Shown in pieces: positions 19,099 to 27,420 of a DNA stretch of 64,000 nt. Source of the DNA: Lentisphaera profundi (GTDB taxonomy: Bacteria > Verrucomicrobiota > Lentisphaeria > Lentisphaerales > Lentisphaeraceae). The stretch spans positions 1,984,001 to 2,048,000 of the forward strand of contig NZ_CP117811.1 in NCBI RefSeq assembly GCF_028728065.1. Direction: 5' to 3'. The stretch's first letter is position 1; the number at the start of each line of letters is the position of its first letter. The notes under the pieces were generated by a model that worked only from the letters and a program-made list of their open reading frames with translations, did not search any database and was not told the origin of the DNA. The position numbers and the translations under genes were made by a program.

Positions 19099-19126
19099 TT
19101 GAGAAATCGCCATATTACTCTATTTT
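19099..19126 (+). promoter_or_regulatory. Candidate promoter of the lectin-domain gene
   Basis: TTGAGA (19099-19104), a 16 bp spacer and TATTTT (19121-19126) lie 24 bp before the ATG, which is preceded by AGAGGGA. Confidence 0.5.
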
Positions 19127-19150
19127 GAAGCAATTAATTATAGAGGGAAT

Positions 19151-20188
19151 ATGAAAACAATTCTAATGGCATTAATGCTTAGCCTAACGACAGCTACTTG
19201 GGCTCAAGGCACACTCGATGAATTAAAGCAGACTCACGAACTCAAGACAAAGGTTTTGGGCAAAAAGTACAATAGTAGTTGTGAAAGCTTGAAGACAAAG
19301 CTTTGTGAGCTTGAAATTAAACTACAAAATAAATTCATGGAATCGGCAAACTTAGATAGCGCTACTTATATGGATGATATTATCAGAGATAATAAACCCA
19401 CAACGGCAACACCACCCGAGTACAAAAAGCTTTTAGCCGCTTTTAAGAAGCGTATGGATAAAATTGAAGTCGGATACCAAAAACAGCTTCAAGAACAAAT
19501 AGAGAAAACTAAAGTCGATGCGAAAGAACTTATTAGGTCTTATATGCGTAAAAAAGATCTTGCCTCTGCTAAAGACACAAACGCTTACATGCTCAGTCTG
19601 AAAATCGACAAACCCGCTACCCTTGCTAAAACTGAAACAGTTGAGCTGCCTACGGTTGTTGCTGGAGTTACTAATGACAAGATGCTTAAAGTGAATGAAA
19701 ATGACGAGAAGCATAAAAGCATTACGATTGAAAAAATCGAAAAAGGTCTTGGATACAAGACCTCTGCTTTGATAAGAAAAACAAATCATAAGCTGGCTTC
19801 ATTCTGTAAAAGCACGGGTAATTATTATAAGTTTTTTCCTACAGGCATAGATGTGACTTGGGAGCAAGCACAGCAGCAATGCCGTGAAATGGGTGGGCAT
19901 TTAGTTACCATTACCAATGAAAATGAAATGTCTCATGTTTTATCCCTCCCAAACTTACCTGAAGGACAATTAGCTTTCATAGGAAAGTCTGACATGAATT
20001 TATCGGGTAATTGGGAATGGATTACTAAAGAAAAAATGACATATATTAATTGGTACCCAGGGCAACCTGATGGTCCGAAAGGTGGTTCAAAAGGACAATA
20101 TTATGGCTTGCTTTATAAAAATCATTTTAGCGATGTCAATAACAATTGGCAAAGTCTAAATGGTTTTATTTGTGAATGGCCTAAGTAG
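19151..20188 (+). CDS. Secreted protein with coiled coil and C-type lectin domain
   Basis: 345 residues. A signal peptide (MKTILMALMLSLTTATWAQG) is followed by a charged, helical region of about 140 residues likely to form a coiled coil (DELKQTHELKTKVLGKKY; ELEIKLQNKF). The C-terminal 125 residues are a C-type lectin fold: WEQAQQQCREMGGHLVTI, then WEWIT, INWYPGQPDGP and NGFICEWPK. QPD at the carbohydrate site is the galactose-type version (EPN is mannose-type), although the usual WND strand is only NNNW. It is probably exported to the periplasm or cell surface. No partner gene is evident and the ligand is unknown. Confidence 0.85.
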   Translation: MKTILMALMLSLTTATWAQGTLDELKQTHELKTKVLGKKYNSSCESLKTKLCELEIKLQNKFMESANLDSATYMDDIIRDNKPTTATPPEYKKLLAAFKKRMDKIEVGYQKQLQEQIEKTKVDAKELIRSYMRKKDLASAKDTNAYMLSLKIDKPATLAKTETVELPTVVAGVTNDKMLKVNENDEKHKSITIEKIEKGLGYKTSALIRKTNHKLASFCKSTGNYYKFFPTGIDVTWEQAQQQCREMGGHLVTITNENEMSHVLSLPNLPEGQLAFIGKSDMNLSGNWEWITKEKMTYINWYPGQPDGPKGGSKGQYYGLLYKNHFSDVNNNWQSLNGFICEWPK

Positions 20189-20397
20189 TCATAAAGCTCC
20201 TCGGGCACGCCCTATCACCTAGGCAAGTCTTCGCCTTAACCCACTGAGCTGAAACCTTTTGAGACCATGATAGTTTTCAGCTTTGAAATAGTCGCTTCAG
20301 AGAGTGATCGTATATTATCGGCAGGTTGGGCTCGCTAATTTAAATATTAAAAAGCGCAACTATGAAGAGGAACATCGGGGACAGGAGAACATCGGGG
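20189..20397. other. Non-coding flank left of the IS110 region
   Basis: No convincing gene is seen. The right end carries GAACATCGGGGACAGG twice (20369-20400), a short motif that recurs on the other side of the transposase at 22509-22523. Confidence 0.6.
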
Positions 20398-20400
20398 ACA
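20383..20400 (+). repeat. 18 bp direct repeat, left copy
   Basis: AGGAGAACATCGGGGACA is identical to 22505-22522. The pair brackets the IS110 transposase and its downstream repeats. Confidence 0.85.
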
Positions 20401-20777
20401 TCCATTTAGCCAAATTTGTCAAGTAGACAATAAATCTTTGTATCCGTTTTTTTGATTTTCAAAACGACTTGTGCTTAAAAATGTTTAGTTCAGCTCATCT
20501 TTGTTTCTTCTTTTCGGGTACGGGTCTTTCACTTAATGTGAAGTCCCTCCAGACATCCATATAAGGTCAAAGGCTTTAAAGGAGCCCTGTCGATCTATTC
20601 AGCTTTTCTTTTTAGCTGCTAACCGACGCCTTAGAAACTACTTGCGGTCAATCCCTCGCTGTCCTATTCAGGTGTAAATCAAGGCTCAATTCTATCATGT
20701 GGAATCGTCCAGTACATAGCGGGCTCAGTAAGGGGTGAGTCATCATCTAAACTTCTTTTGATTTAAAGAAATCTTTT
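20398..20777. repeat. 380 bp repeat, copy 1
   Basis: This non-coding unit begins ACATCCATTTAGCC and recurs directly next to itself at 20778. It contains no open frame of note. A hairpin-forming segment (GGGTCTTTCAC / GTGAAGTCCC, about 20519-20545) is present in each copy. It lies on the downstream side of the IS110-type transposase gene. Confidence 0.9.
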
Positions 20778-21214
20778 ACATCCATTTAGCCAAATTTGTC
20801 AAGTAGACAATAAATCTTTGTATCCGTTTTTTTGATTTTCAAAACGACTTGTGCTTAAAAATGTTTAGTTCAGCTCATCTTTGTTTCTTCTTTTCGGGTA
20901 CGGGTCTTTCACTTAATGTGAAGTCCCTCCAGACATCCATATAAGGTCAAAGGCTTTAAAGGAGCCCTGTCGATCTATTCAGCTTTTCTTTTTAGCTGCT
21001 AACCGACGCCTTAGAAACTACTTGCGGTCAATCCCTCGCTGTCCTATTCAGGTGTAAATCAAGGCTCAATTCTATCATGTGGAATCGTCCAGTACATAGC
21101 GGGCTCAGGTGTAAATCAAGGCTCAATTCTATCATGTGGAATCGTCCAGTACATAGCGGGCTCAGTAAGGGGTGAGTCATCATCTAAACTTCTTTTGATT
21201 TAAAGAAATCTTTT
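20778..21214. repeat. 380 bp repeat, copy 2, with an internal duplication (437 bp)
   Basis: Identical by eye to copy 1 throughout, apart from a 57 bp unit that is present twice in this copy (21051-21164). Such identity indicates a very recent duplication or ongoing homogenisation. Confidence 0.9.
21051..21164. repeat. 57 bp tandem duplication inside copy 2
   Basis: The unit starting GGTGTAAATCAAGGCTCAAT occurs at 21051-21107 and again at 21108-21164. Copy 1 has it once (from 20671). Confidence 0.92.
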
Positions 21215-21292
21215 ACAGCGATCTAATCAGGTGATAGAGGCTCAAAGTCCAAGTCCCCAATGACGGCTTCACTGCAAAAGACTCCAGATTTT

Positions 21293-22390
21293 TTAATTAT
21301 TGAGTCTTTGTAAACGTTCATATTTTTGTCTTCCAAAAAAATCAATGGGATCAAATTTTTGTTTTCTCTGGAGCATGAAATAAATGGATCGACAAATCTT
21401 ATGAGTGTAAATAGCTCTAGCTTTACGTTCGCCGTGTTGCCTTATTAGGTCATGTGAAAAAGCTTTCATCAAAGGGTTTCTTTTTGATAGTACGGCAGCC
21501 TGACTATAGGCCCATTTTAAAAATGGATTACCTATTTTTGCTCCACTATAACCATAACTTTTACCCGCACTTTCTTTTTTACATTTAATCACTCGACAAT
21601 AACTTGAATACTTACCTGGGCTTTTAAACCTTTTGATGTCGTGAGTTTCATAGATAATGACCATACCAAGGGTATCGCCTACTCCAGGCATTGACTTTAC
21701 TATTTCAAATTCTTCATTGTAGGCACTATTTAAAGTTAATTCTTTGAGATCTTTATCCACTGCGATCAACTCTTTTGTATAAGCCATCAATAGATTTGTG
21801 TTGAGCTGATAGTTCCGTTCCATCGCGATGCCACCTATCCCAGAAAAGTCCTGATATTCTACTAGATTTTCTAGTTTATCTGGTTTTGACCTCATGTATA
21901 AAGTACTTTCTTTTAGCTCGTTTTGTTGCTCAAAAATATTCATGTAGACTGATATTCCAGACTTGGACTGCACTAACTTTATACGCCTTCGTAAGAGGTC
22001 TCTATGAGAGCGGTATTCTGCTGGGCAAGCATAGGCGTGAGGCAATAAATTCGTGCGTAATAAATCAGTGATTTTTTTGCTATCAATTTTATCGTTTTTA
22101 GCTTTTCCTCCGTGAATAGATTTCATATAGAGCGCATGACCAAGAGTGAATTCAATATTCTCTGAACGACAAAAATCTGCAAGAGGGTACCAATTATAAG
22201 TGCTCTCACAAGCAATAGTGAGGTCATCGACATAAGGCGCCAAGACCTTCTTCATATAGACAAAATTATTATCTCGGATGTTTTTATGCAGCATTATATT
22301 TCCTTCCTTGTCCATGACACAAATATGAGCAGATGACTTGTGAAGGTCAATTCCACAATGATATTTCGTTTTTGAGTTATACATTTCCAT
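21293..22390 (-). CDS. IS110-family transposase (DEDD recombinase)
   Basis: 365 residues, full length for IS110. The N-terminal RuvC-like DEDD domain shows GIDLHK (Asp15), ACEST (Glu62) and KNDKID (Asp100/Asp103). The C-terminal Tnp20-type domain shows SMPGVGDTLG, the candidate nucleophile Ser274 in ESAGKS, and IGNPFLKWAYSQAA. The ATG at 22390 has AGGAAA just upstream. IS110 enzymes act with a bridge RNA made from a non-coding end of the element. Here the transposase has only about 115 bp of non-repeat sequence upstream but about 900 bp of repeat-rich, gene-free DNA downstream. The frame is intact, so the element may be active. Confidence 0.93.
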   Translation of the reverse strand: MEMYNSKTKYHCGIDLHKSSAHICVMDKEGNIMLHKNIRDNNFVYMKKVLAPYVDDLTIACESTYNWYPLADFCRSENIEFTLGHALYMKSIHGGKAKNDKIDSKKITDLLRTNLLPHAYACPAEYRSHRDLLRRRIKLVQSKSGISVYMNIFEQQNELKESTLYMRSKPDKLENLVEYQDFSGIGGIAMERNYQLNTNLLMAYTKELIAVDKDLKELTLNSAYNEEFEIVKSMPGVGDTLGMVIIYETHDIKRFKSPGKYSSYCRVIKCKKESAGKSYGYSGAKIGNPFLKWAYSQAAVLSKRNPLMKAFSHDLIRQHGERKARAIYTHKICRSIYFMLQRKQKFDPIDFFGRQKYERLQRLNN

Positions 22391-22504
22391 GAGGTAATTT
22401 CCTTTTTTTGTTTGTGTGAAACTTCAATAAAGGTCATTGCCTCGTTCTTTGCCAAATTTCCACGCTGATATTATTCAGTGCGGTACTTGGCTAAGCGTAC
22501 TATC
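22391..22504 (-). other. Upstream non-coding end of the IS110 element
   Basis: This short gene-free segment, read on the minus strand, can form a stem between GCACTGA and TCAGCGT (plus 22462-22482 region). In IS110-group elements this side encodes the bridge RNA, but here it is short and the assignment is speculative. Confidence 0.35.
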
Positions 22505-22522
22505 AGGAGAACATCGGGGACA
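22505..22522 (+). repeat. 18 bp direct repeat, right copy
   Basis: Identical to 20383-20400 (AGGAGAACATCGGGGACA). Confidence 0.85.
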
Positions 22523-22627
22523 GGTGTTCTGTGAGTAACAAGGAAAGGTAGCCTTAGACAGACGACAAGGAAAATCGGAGACAGGTGTTCTGTGAGTAAC
22601 AAGGAAAAGTAGCCTTAGACAGACGAT
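22511..22627. repeat. 61 bp period tandem repeat (two copies)
   Basis: A segment with core ACAGGTGTTCTGTGAGTAAC and AGCCTTAGACAGACGA occurs at 22511-22566 and 22572-22627, with few differences. It is not coding. Together with the GGGGC-GGT-GCCCC hairpin at 22664-22676 it fills the gap before the helicase gene. Confidence 0.88.
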
Positions 22628-22687
22628 AGGCCTGTGATCTAAACATCCTAATTAGACGACTAAGGGGCGGTGCCCCGTTTAAGGATA

Positions 22688-22722
22688 AACAAAAAAGCCT
22701 CATTTCGCTAGAAATGAGGCTT
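22688..22722 (-). terminator. Terminator of the DEAD-box helicase gene
   Basis: On the minus strand, AAGCCTCATTTC-TAGC-GAAATGAGGCTT is a perfect 12 bp stem followed by TTTTT. It lies 21 bp after the helicase stop. Confidence 0.92.
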
Positions 22723-22743
22723 ACAGAAAGAACTTAAAAACTT

Positions 22744-24423
22744 TTAGCGACGCTTATTGCGATGATGTCCGCCACTGCGTTCTTGATGACGAGATCCACC
22801 GCCACCGCGATTGCCACCATGCTTATTTCCACTACGTTTTTGAACAAATTTACTATTGCCGTGCATTTTCTCATGAGCATCAGTCATTCCTTCTGCAGGA
22901 ACTTCTGCAGGGAGCTGCATTTCGATGTAGCATTCAATTTCTGGCAATTCAAAACCACTATTCTCATCGGCAAAACTAATCGCCTTGCCCGTAGCTGAGG
23001 CTCGACCTGTACGACCTACACGGTGAACATAATCTTCTGGCTCATAAGGAAGTTCATAATTGACAACGTGACTTACATCATCAACGTGAATACCACGACC
23101 AGCAACATCAGTTGCTACTAAGACCTGTACAGTACCTGCACGAAACTCTTCAAGAATACGCATACGTTTTTTCTGTGGTATATCACCTGTAAGCAATTCG
23201 AGTTTATCGATGCCATATTGATAAAGTTTATCCGCTAAACGTTCACAATCGAATTTCCTATTAGCAAAAATAATCATTCTACTCACAGGCTCATTCTTGA
23301 GGTGCCATAAGATGACATTTTCTTTTTGATTTGCGGTAACAGTGAAAACTTTTTGAGTGACATTTTTCGAAACTATAGTCTCGGGATTAATCTCGATTTT
23401 TACATAGTCATCACTGAGCCAGCTCGATGCCAAATCCAAAACAGATTGACTGAGGGTGGCAGAATATAGTTGAGTAATTCTCTTCTCGCGACCAGGTAAA
23501 TAACCAACGATTCTACGAACATCAGGAATAAAACCCATATCAAGCATGCGGTCAGCTTCGTCAATACAAAGGAACTCAACTTCACTAAGGTTAATCATTT
23601 TGCGACGGTGATAGTCCATTAAACGACCTGGAGTTGCAACCGCAATATCAACACGTCCGCGTAAAACCTGAGCTTGCTTATCAAAATCCATACCGCCAAA
23701 GAAAGTTTCGACGCGAATATCGCAATACTTACCTAAGCCGATAGCATCTTGACCAATCTGTAAGGCTAATTCACGTGTAGGAGCTAAAATCAGTGCACGA
23801 GGTGTACCGGCTTTAACTTCTGTCTGTGGATTATTGACAAAATGGTTATACATGGAAATCAAAAATGCCGCTGTTTTACCGGTACCCGTCTGCGCTTTTG
23901 CCGCTACATCTTGGCTCTTTAAAGAAATGGGTAAAACGCCTTCTTGTACGGGAGTACAGAATTTGAAATCCATATCGTAAATGGCACGTTGTACTGCCGG
24001 ACATAAATCCATTGACAAAAAGGCTGTCTTAGATTCTTCTTGAGGAATTTCGCCGGGATTAATCCATGAGTTATCCGCTTTAGCCGGAGTTAATGGCGTC
24101 ACGTTTACATTATTGTGTCTGGGGCTGTGTGAAGGTTTATCAGAACCCTGCTTTTGATGCTTGCCCATGTTATTATTGTTCTGATTATGGCGTGGCTTCC
24201 GTGATTGTGACGAGCCGTTTTCTTGTGATTGGCCAGAGTCTTTTTTATGTGACTGCGAAGACGTATTTTTTGGCGCTTGTGACGCTGTGTTTCTCTGTGG
24301 TTTTTGGTGCTCGTTTTTTTTCTTATTTTGAGTCGAGTCTTGTTGAGCCTGGGGCTTTTTTGCCTCTGCTGCTTTCACTGGGGCTTCACTAGCTCCAAAT
24401 ATCTTTTTCAAAAAGCCTAACAA
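22744..24423 (-). CDS. DEAD-box ATP-dependent RNA helicase (RhlB/RhlE-like)
   Basis: 559 residues. An N-terminal low-complexity region of about 125 residues (rich in K, Q, N, S) precedes the two RecA domains. Motifs in order: Q motif FCTPVQ, motif I AQTGTGKT, PTRELALQ, motif II DEAD in CIDEADRMLDMGF, motif III SAT, and motif VI HRVGRTGRA. The C-terminus is a basic, Gly-rich tail (GGHHRNKRR). The FCTPVQ and AQTGTGKT context is closest to RhlB. The start is TTG at 24423, well placed after GGAG (7 nt spacing). Likely role: RNA unwinding in ribosome assembly or mRNA decay. It is transcribed in the same direction as the dcw genes but separated by about 170 bp. Confidence 0.93.
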   Translation of the reverse strand: MLGFLKKIFGASEAPVKAAEAKKPQAQQDSTQNKKKNEHQKPQRNTASQAPKNTSSQSHKKDSGQSQENGSSQSRKPRHNQNNNNMGKHQKQGSDKPSHSPRHNNVNVTPLTPAKADNSWINPGEIPQEESKTAFLSMDLCPAVQRAIYDMDFKFCTPVQEGVLPISLKSQDVAAKAQTGTGKTAAFLISMYNHFVNNPQTEVKAGTPRALILAPTRELALQIGQDAIGLGKYCDIRVETFFGGMDFDKQAQVLRGRVDIAVATPGRLMDYHRRKMINLSEVEFLCIDEADRMLDMGFIPDVRRIVGYLPGREKRITQLYSATLSQSVLDLASSWLSDDYVKIEINPETIVSKNVTQKVFTVTANQKENVILWHLKNEPVSRMIIFANRKFDCERLADKLYQYGIDKLELLTGDIPQKKRMRILEEFRAGTVQVLVATDVAGRGIHVDDVSHVVNYELPYEPEDYVHRVGRTGRASATGKAISFADENSGFELPEIECYIEMQLPAEVPAEGMTDAHEKMHGNSKFVQKRSGNKHGGNRGGGGSRHQERSGGHHRNKRR

Positions 24424-24591
24424 TATGTTTCTCCAATTATAATTAATTCGCTGAATCTAGGGGGAGTACAGCTATTCTACAAGCCCCTATATCGCTCAAG
24501 GCTCTAGCACTTGACTTTATTCATTCAATTAAAAAGTCATAGCGCTCTATCTTACATTAAGTTAATGATATTTCGTCTGCTTCCACAAAAA

Positions 24592-24942
24592 CTATTGACG
24601 TGGATAAATCGCTCCTGCACCTCGTTTCACCAAGCCGCCTTTAGTCATTTTTACTTCATAGTAAACAATTAAGGCCCCTTCGTGAACCACGGCAGTCGCC
24701 TCTAATTCATACTCCCAACCATCCACTTCGCCAGTGGTCTCTAAAGGTTTATTTAAACGCAAACCAGTCGCCGGAAACTCGACGCGCTCAGTCGCACTTA
24801 ATTTGTAATAGCATTCTAAGCTATATGCCCCATCGTAAATTTCGTAAGCTGTCAAACGCCATTTCGGGTCGCTCTCAACAGGAGCCAAGAAACCACATGA
24901 AACTAAAGAGATCAAACTAATGATAAGAAGTATTTTTTTCAT
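24592..24942 (-). CDS. Small lipoprotein of unknown function
   Basis: 116 residues. The N-terminus (MKKILLIISLISLVSCG) is a lipoprotein signal peptide with lipobox LVSC, so the mature protein would start at Cys16. The remainder is predicted mostly beta (WRLTAYEIYDGAYSLECYY; IVYYEVKM) and matches no family I recognise. It starts 3 bp after the mraY stop, so it is almost certainly the last gene of the dcw operon. Its place suggests a periplasmic envelope role, but that is inference only. Confidence 0.8.
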   Translation of the reverse strand: MKKILLIISLISLVSCGFLAPVESDPKWRLTAYEIYDGAYSLECYYKLSATERVEFPATGLRLNKPLETTGEVDGWEYELEATAVVHEGALIVYYEVKMTKGGLVKRGAGAIYPRQ

Positions 24943-24945
24943 TTT

Positions 24946-26049
24946 TTACCTTATTTTTAAAGTTGCTAAACCTACTGCAGCACAGATGGCTCCAATAATC
25001 CAAAAGCGCGTGACAATCTGGGTCTCAGACCAACCCTTTTTTTGAAAGTGGTGATGAACTGGTGCCATCAGAAAAATTCTTTTGCCGCCAGTCGCTTTGT
25101 AGTACAGAGTTTGTAAGAGTGATGAGCCCGCTTCCATGACAAAGACGCCACCAATAATAGGCAAGATCATTTCTTGCTTCACAATAATAGCCATAATCCC
25201 TAGAGATCCACCTAGAGCTAAGCTACCCGTATCTCCCATAAACATTGCTGCGGGCTTACTATTATACCATAAAAAACCCATGCACGCTCCGACAATGGCT
25301 GCACCAAACACCGCAGCTTCACCGCAACCTTTGATATAAGGCGTACTCAAATATTCAGAATAAGTCATATTACCACAGAGATAGGCAATTATCATATAGC
25401 TCATCATCGAAATAATCATCGCACCTGTCGCTAAGCCATCCATACCATCACTTATATTGACGCCATTGCCCGTTCCCCAGAGTACAAAAACTCCATAAAT
25501 CATAGCTACCCACATGGGCATATATAACAAGGCTTCTTTCATGAAAGGTATCGTTAAGAGAGGTGCACTATCCCGAGTATCAGGCGCGCGAAACAAAATA
25601 AAAATTGCGGCAATCGCAATAATCATTTCGGCAAATAACCGTAGCTTACCAGAGACACCATCATTGCCTAAAGGTCCTTTCATCCTACGTACTTTTCGAA
25701 AGTCATCCCAAAAGCCCAACAAGCCAAAACTCAGCATCACCATCAAGCACAAGCGCGTCACCATTAGGTCCAAGCGTGCCCATAACAAAGTCGACACCAA
25801 GACTGCAAGGATAATGAGAATCCCTCCCATCGCAGGAGTTTTACCTTTGATTTCACATAACTCTTCTTCGGAGACAAAACCCGCCAAACGCTGAGGCGCA
25901 ATAGCAAACTCTTTCAAAAAGCGAATCATTGCCGGCGCAAAGATCACCACAATTAAAAAAGCTAATGCCGCAGCACCCGCAGAACGAAATGTTAAATATT
26001 TAAAAATTCGCAGTGGCGAATTCTCGTATTCACTTAACCAATAAAGCAT
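24946..26049 (-). CDS. mraY: Phospho-N-acetylmuramoyl-pentapeptide transferase
   Basis: 367 residues with about ten membrane helices. MraY makes lipid I by transferring phospho-MurNAc-pentapeptide to undecaprenyl phosphate at the inner membrane. Diagnostic motifs are present: the Asp pair in GFWDDFRKV, NGVNISDGMDGLATG, MGDTGSLALGG, and the triple His in APVHHHFQKKGW. The gene follows murF with a 3 bp gap. Confidence 0.97.
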   Translation of the reverse strand: MLYWLSEYENSPLRIFKYLTFRSAGAAALAFLIVVIFAPAMIRFLKEFAIAPQRLAGFVSEEELCEIKGKTPAMGGILIILAVLVSTLLWARLDLMVTRLCLMVMLSFGLLGFWDDFRKVRRMKGPLGNDGVSGKLRLFAEMIIAIAAIFILFRAPDTRDSAPLLTIPFMKEALLYMPMWVAMIYGVFVLWGTGNGVNISDGMDGLATGAMIISMMSYMIIAYLCGNMTYSEYLSTPYIKGCGEAAVFGAAIVGACMGFLWYNSKPAAMFMGDTGSLALGGSLGIMAIIVKQEMILPIIGGVFVMEAGSSLLQTLYYKATGGKRIFLMAPVHHHFQKKGWSETQIVTRFWIIGAICAAVGLATLKIR

Positions 26050-26052
26050 TTA

Positions 26053-27420
26053 TTAATCCCTGAATTTATGATAGATTTTTTCCAACTGTATACCCCTCGA
26101 GGCCTTAAAAAACAAGGTCTCATCTGCTTTTATGTTTGCCTTTAAATACTCCCCTGCCTCATCACTATTTAAAAAAGCTTTTCCTTCTGAATTCACTTTA
26201 CTAAAACATTCACCGACTGTCAACAAATCAAAGCCTTTCATTGCCTTCGCTTGATTAAAAATAGCCTGATGATAGCTCATCGCCTTATCTCCCAACTCAA
26301 GCATATCTCCCAAAACTAAAGTTCCTGAAGAATAAAGTTCTTTTACCCACTTCAAAAAAGCTGCTGTACTCTGGGGGTTAGCATTATAACAATCCAAAAC
26401 AAAGGTCTTGTCCCCAACTTGCTCTGTTTTCATGCGCATCCCTGGTAAATCAAGATTACGGATAACCGGCACTAAATCTTCTATTTTGAAGGACCATTGC
26501 TTTTGAAAAAGCTCCAGCAAGGCCAAGCAAGCACAAATATTTAAGAGCTGATGCTCGCCACTAAGATTTGTTTCTAATTCTAATTGCTCGCCACTGTGCA
26601 ATTCAACAGTAAATAAACTTTTCCCCATGAGTAATTCATAGTTCAACAAACGCACATCGGCTTTTTCACTTTTCCCAAATGATATCACTCGGATATCTTG
26701 GCGATCACTTAAGGCTTTCTTGACTTTCTCGGAAAAAATTTCTGGAACGACAGCAACGCCCTCTTCCTCCATATAACGGAAAATATCTATTTTCTCCTCA
26801 AAAATCGCCTCTTCATCGGTGAAATTACCAATATGTGACGCTCCTACTGAAGTTAATATAGCTCCATGTGCTTTGACAATCTTGGCGAGATCCCCGATCT
26901 CACCAGGATGGTTAGTTCCCAGCTCTAAACTAAAACACTCTTCTTCGCCTTTGAGACGAACGATATTTTGCGTTACACCAATATGATTATTTGTATTGCC
27001 TAAGGTGCTTAATACTTTCTTGGGAAAAATGCTTTCAAGTAACTGGGATAGTACTGCATTGGTACTCGTCTTACCTGAACTACCCGTCACCGCAAAACGC
27101 TTGGCTTTCCTTTGCTTCATCAACAAATAATGCCCAAGTTGCTGCCATGCTTTTACCGTATCTTGTACCTTTATCATCGCAACAGAATCTTGAGCCAACA
27201 ACTCGACCTCTTTGGAGACAATCAAAAGCCTCGAACCCTTTTCCACTGCAAGATCTAAATAATTATGCCCATCAAAGTTATCGCCATCAAAAGCAAAAAA
27301 AACCGCGCCAGTCAAATCTTTTCGGGTATCACTCTCGTAAGTCGTATAATCATCAAAATTTCTATCTTTTACCAAGACCTCTCCACTTATTGCTTGGCAC
27401 AAGTCATTAAAATCTAACAT
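26053..27420 (-). CDS. murF: UDP-MurNAc-tripeptide:D-Ala-D-Ala ligase
   Basis: 455 residues, Mur ligase family. The nucleotide loop reads VTGSSGKTSTNAVL; the central domain has SLELGTNHPGEIGDLAKI and the C-terminal domain FVLDCYNANPQSTAAFL, the latter being typical of MurF. It adds D-Ala-D-Ala to the muropeptide in the cytoplasm. The start overlaps the end of murE by seven bases. Confidence 0.96.
   Translation of the reverse strand: MLDFNDLCQAISGEVLVKDRNFDDYTTYESDTRKDLTGAVFFAFDGDNFDGHNYLDLAVEKGSRLLIVSKEVELLAQDSVAMIKVQDTVKAWQQLGHYLLMKQRKAKRFAVTGSSGKTSTNAVLSQLLESIFPKKVLSTLGNTNNHIGVTQNIVRLKGEEECFSLELGTNHPGEIGDLAKIVKAHGAILTSVGASHIGNFTDEEAIFEEKIDIFRYMEEEGVAVVPEIFSEKVKKALSDRQDIRVISFGKSEKADVRLLNYELLMGKSLFTVELHSGEQLELETNLSGEHQLLNICACLALLELFQKQWSFKIEDLVPVIRNLDLPGMRMKTEQVGDKTFVLDCYNANPQSTAAFLKWVKELYSSGTLVLGDMLELGDKAMSYHQAIFNQAKAMKGFDLLTVGECFSKVNSEGKAFLNSDEAGEYLKANIKADETLFFKASRGIQLEKIYHKFRD

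Noticed and set aside
20398-21214. 380 bp repeats as a possible CRISPR array or coding repeat
   Set aside because: Units are too long, without spacers, and all frames are broken by stops.
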